64,000 nucleotides of DNA from Roseiarcus sp963809245 (lineage in GTDB: Bacteria; Pseudomonadota; Alphaproteobacteria; Rhizobiales; Beijerinckiaceae). Position 1 is the first letter of the stretch; every line of letters begins with the position of its first letter. The DNA is taken from positions 62,001 through 126,000 of the forward strand of contig CAWEIU010000008.1 of assembly GCA_963809245.1 (NCBI GenBank), read 5' to 3'. The notes under the pieces are model-generated. The model ran no database searches, was not told the DNA's origin, and saw nothing but the letters and a program-made list of their open reading frames with translations. Positions 63,266 to 64,000 of this stretch are shown piece after piece. The translations under genes were made by a program, and so were the position numbers.

Positions 63266-63640
63266 CGCCGCAACGTGACCCGCGGGACCGGCGCAGTCGG
63301 AGTCGATCGCGGCTCACCCGTGTTCGCGCGCCCCGTCAGGAACAACAGGCGCGACACAAATGACCCATGGTTGTCGACAAGAAAGCGCGTCGTGGCCGGC
63401 TAGTTCGATAGTCTGACGCACCCTCGTCCTTCGAGGCCTTTTGCTGCGCAAAAGGCGCCTCAAGATGAGGTGGAGCGCGGCGCCGCGCAAAAATAGCGGG
63501 AGTCGGCGTCGCTTTCCCGCTGCAAGAGCGGAGCGGTCTGGGTCAGGGCGCGAGCGCCGGTCGCGGAGATCGCGGCCCTGTCTCAACCTCGCTCTTTGCG
63601 GGTATCGCGACGCAACCCCGCACGTCGGGCTTAGCCCGCG
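63266..63640. other. 375-bp non-coding gap with a CTCGTCCTTCGAGG palindrome
   Basis: No supported gene. It holds the repeat at 63421-63475. A short hairpin CGGGCTTAGCCCG at 63627-63639 precedes the MerR stop; it may end transcription of the MerR gene read leftward. Nothing else was recognised. Confidence 0.55.
63421..63475. repeat. Palindromic repeat, CCTTCGAGGC family
   Basis: CCTCGTCCTTCGAGGCCTTT, TGCTGCGCAAAAGGCGCCTC, AAGATGAGG: inverted arms CCTCxTCCTTCGAGGCxCTTTTG and CAAAAGGCGCCTCAAGATGAGG. This type is among the commonest repeats in Bradyrhizobium and Methylobacterium-like genomes. Only one copy was noticed here. Confidence 0.7.
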
Positions 63641-63994
63641 TTACGCCGCGCCAGCCATGCGCTCTCGCGTGGCCTTCAGGCGCGAGATCGCCTCGTCGAT
63701 TTCGCGTCGTTGACGCTCGAGGTGGTAGAGTTGATCGACGACTTGCGAGGGTTGCAGCCGCTCCTCGATGTCGCTCAGCCCGGAAGCTTCTCCGGTCCCG
63801 ATCAGCTCGCTGATCTCGGCGAGCGTAAAGCCGAGTTGCTTGCCTTTGAGAATCATTTCCAGGCGCACGCGATCTTGGCCGCCGTAGTAGCGCGCGCTGC
63901 CCATCCGCCGCGGGCGGATCAGGTTGCGATCCTCGTAGAAGCGCAGGGTGCGCAGAGTCACGCCGTACTCCCGCGCCACCTCGCCGATCGTCAT
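63641..63994 (-). CDS. MerR-family transcriptional regulator
   Basis: 117 residues, complete: ATG at 63994, TAA at 63641. The winged helix-turn-helix MTIGEVAREYGVTLRTLRFYEDRNLIRPRR is followed by ILKGKQLGFTLAEISELIGTG and a coiled-coil dimerisation segment (VDQLYHLERQRREIDEAISRLKATRERM). It lacks the metal-binding Cys of MerR or CueR. It binds DNA as a dimer. Its target is probably to the right of the window or unlinked. Confidence 0.92.
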   Translation of the reverse strand: MTIGEVAREYGVTLRTLRFYEDRNLIRPRRMGSARYYGGQDRVRLEMILKGKQLGFTLAEISELIGTGEASGLSDIEERLQPSQVVDQLYHLERQRREIDEAISRLKATRERMAGAA

Positions 63995-64000
63995 TTCTCC

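Overview
The window is a 64 kb stretch of GC-rich chromosome (roughly two-thirds G+C by eye). It carries typical alphaproteobacterial genes: a MucR/Ros regulator, RpoH, an MmcB-type repair protein, the cytochrome c maturation operon ccmI-ccmE-ccmF-ccmH (rhizobial cycHJKL), fused cysNC, and a UvrB with a long N-terminal extension. Intergenic palindromic repeats look like those of Hyphomicrobiales (Rhizobiales). I infer a member of Hyphomicrobiales, perhaps close to Beijerinckiaceae/Methylocystaceae. Genus and species cannot be read from the sequence. No rRNA, tRNA, CRISPR array, IS transposase or phage gene was recognised.

Left part (1-11.4 kb). A truncated rmlB runs off the left edge. It is followed by an eight-gene minus-strand cluster for a cell-surface glycan. 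In transcription order: a HAD phosphatase-UbiA fusion, an NAD epimerase, an FAD oxidoreductase, a low-GC membrane protein, a large GT-C-like membrane protein, a GtrA-family protein, DprE1 and DprE2. The last three genes reproduce the order of mycobacterial Rv3789-Rv3790-Rv3791. Together with the UbiA/HAD enzyme they would supply a polyprenyl-phosphoryl-D-arabinofuranose donor and its export, and one of the membrane proteins could be the arabinosyltransferase. This is the most interesting system in the window.

11.5-25.4 kb is mostly housekeeping and scattered metabolism: a periplasmic protein, rpoH, an RluD-type pseudouridine synthase translationally coupled to a homocysteine methyltransferase, a cold-shock gene behind a 0.7 kb non-coding leader, xylulokinase, a fatty-acid hydroxylase, two short-chain dehydrogenases, an EamA exporter, an exported deacetylase-like protein, a GNAT enzyme and a LysR regulator divergent from an SDR.

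25.5-36.2 kb holds sulfate activation (cysD-cysNC), then a dipeptide/oligopeptide ABC importer (dppABCDF-like). Its first permease carries a single-base frameshift. The operon continues into a GMC oxidoreductase and mmcB.

36.2-47.3 kb has an LprI-like periplasmic protein, an aminotransferase, a truncated gene of unknown family beside a DUF1801 gene, a non-coding stretch with a 10-bp-period TTGAC tandem repeat, the ccm operon, a PepSY-response regulator-histidine kinase operon and a secreted trypsin-like protease. 47.3-64 kb has YcgN, a class A PBP, a DUF1214/DUF1254 pair, a histone-deacetylase-like amidohydrolase, an L,D-transpeptidase, an EamA transporter, MucR, UvrB, a Tlde1/DUF2778-domain envelope protein, two MFS transporters, cytidylate kinase, a WYL regulator divergent from the second MFS gene with a palindromic operator between them, and a MerR regulator. 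At least five families of palindromic intergenic repeats are scattered through the window, several present twice.
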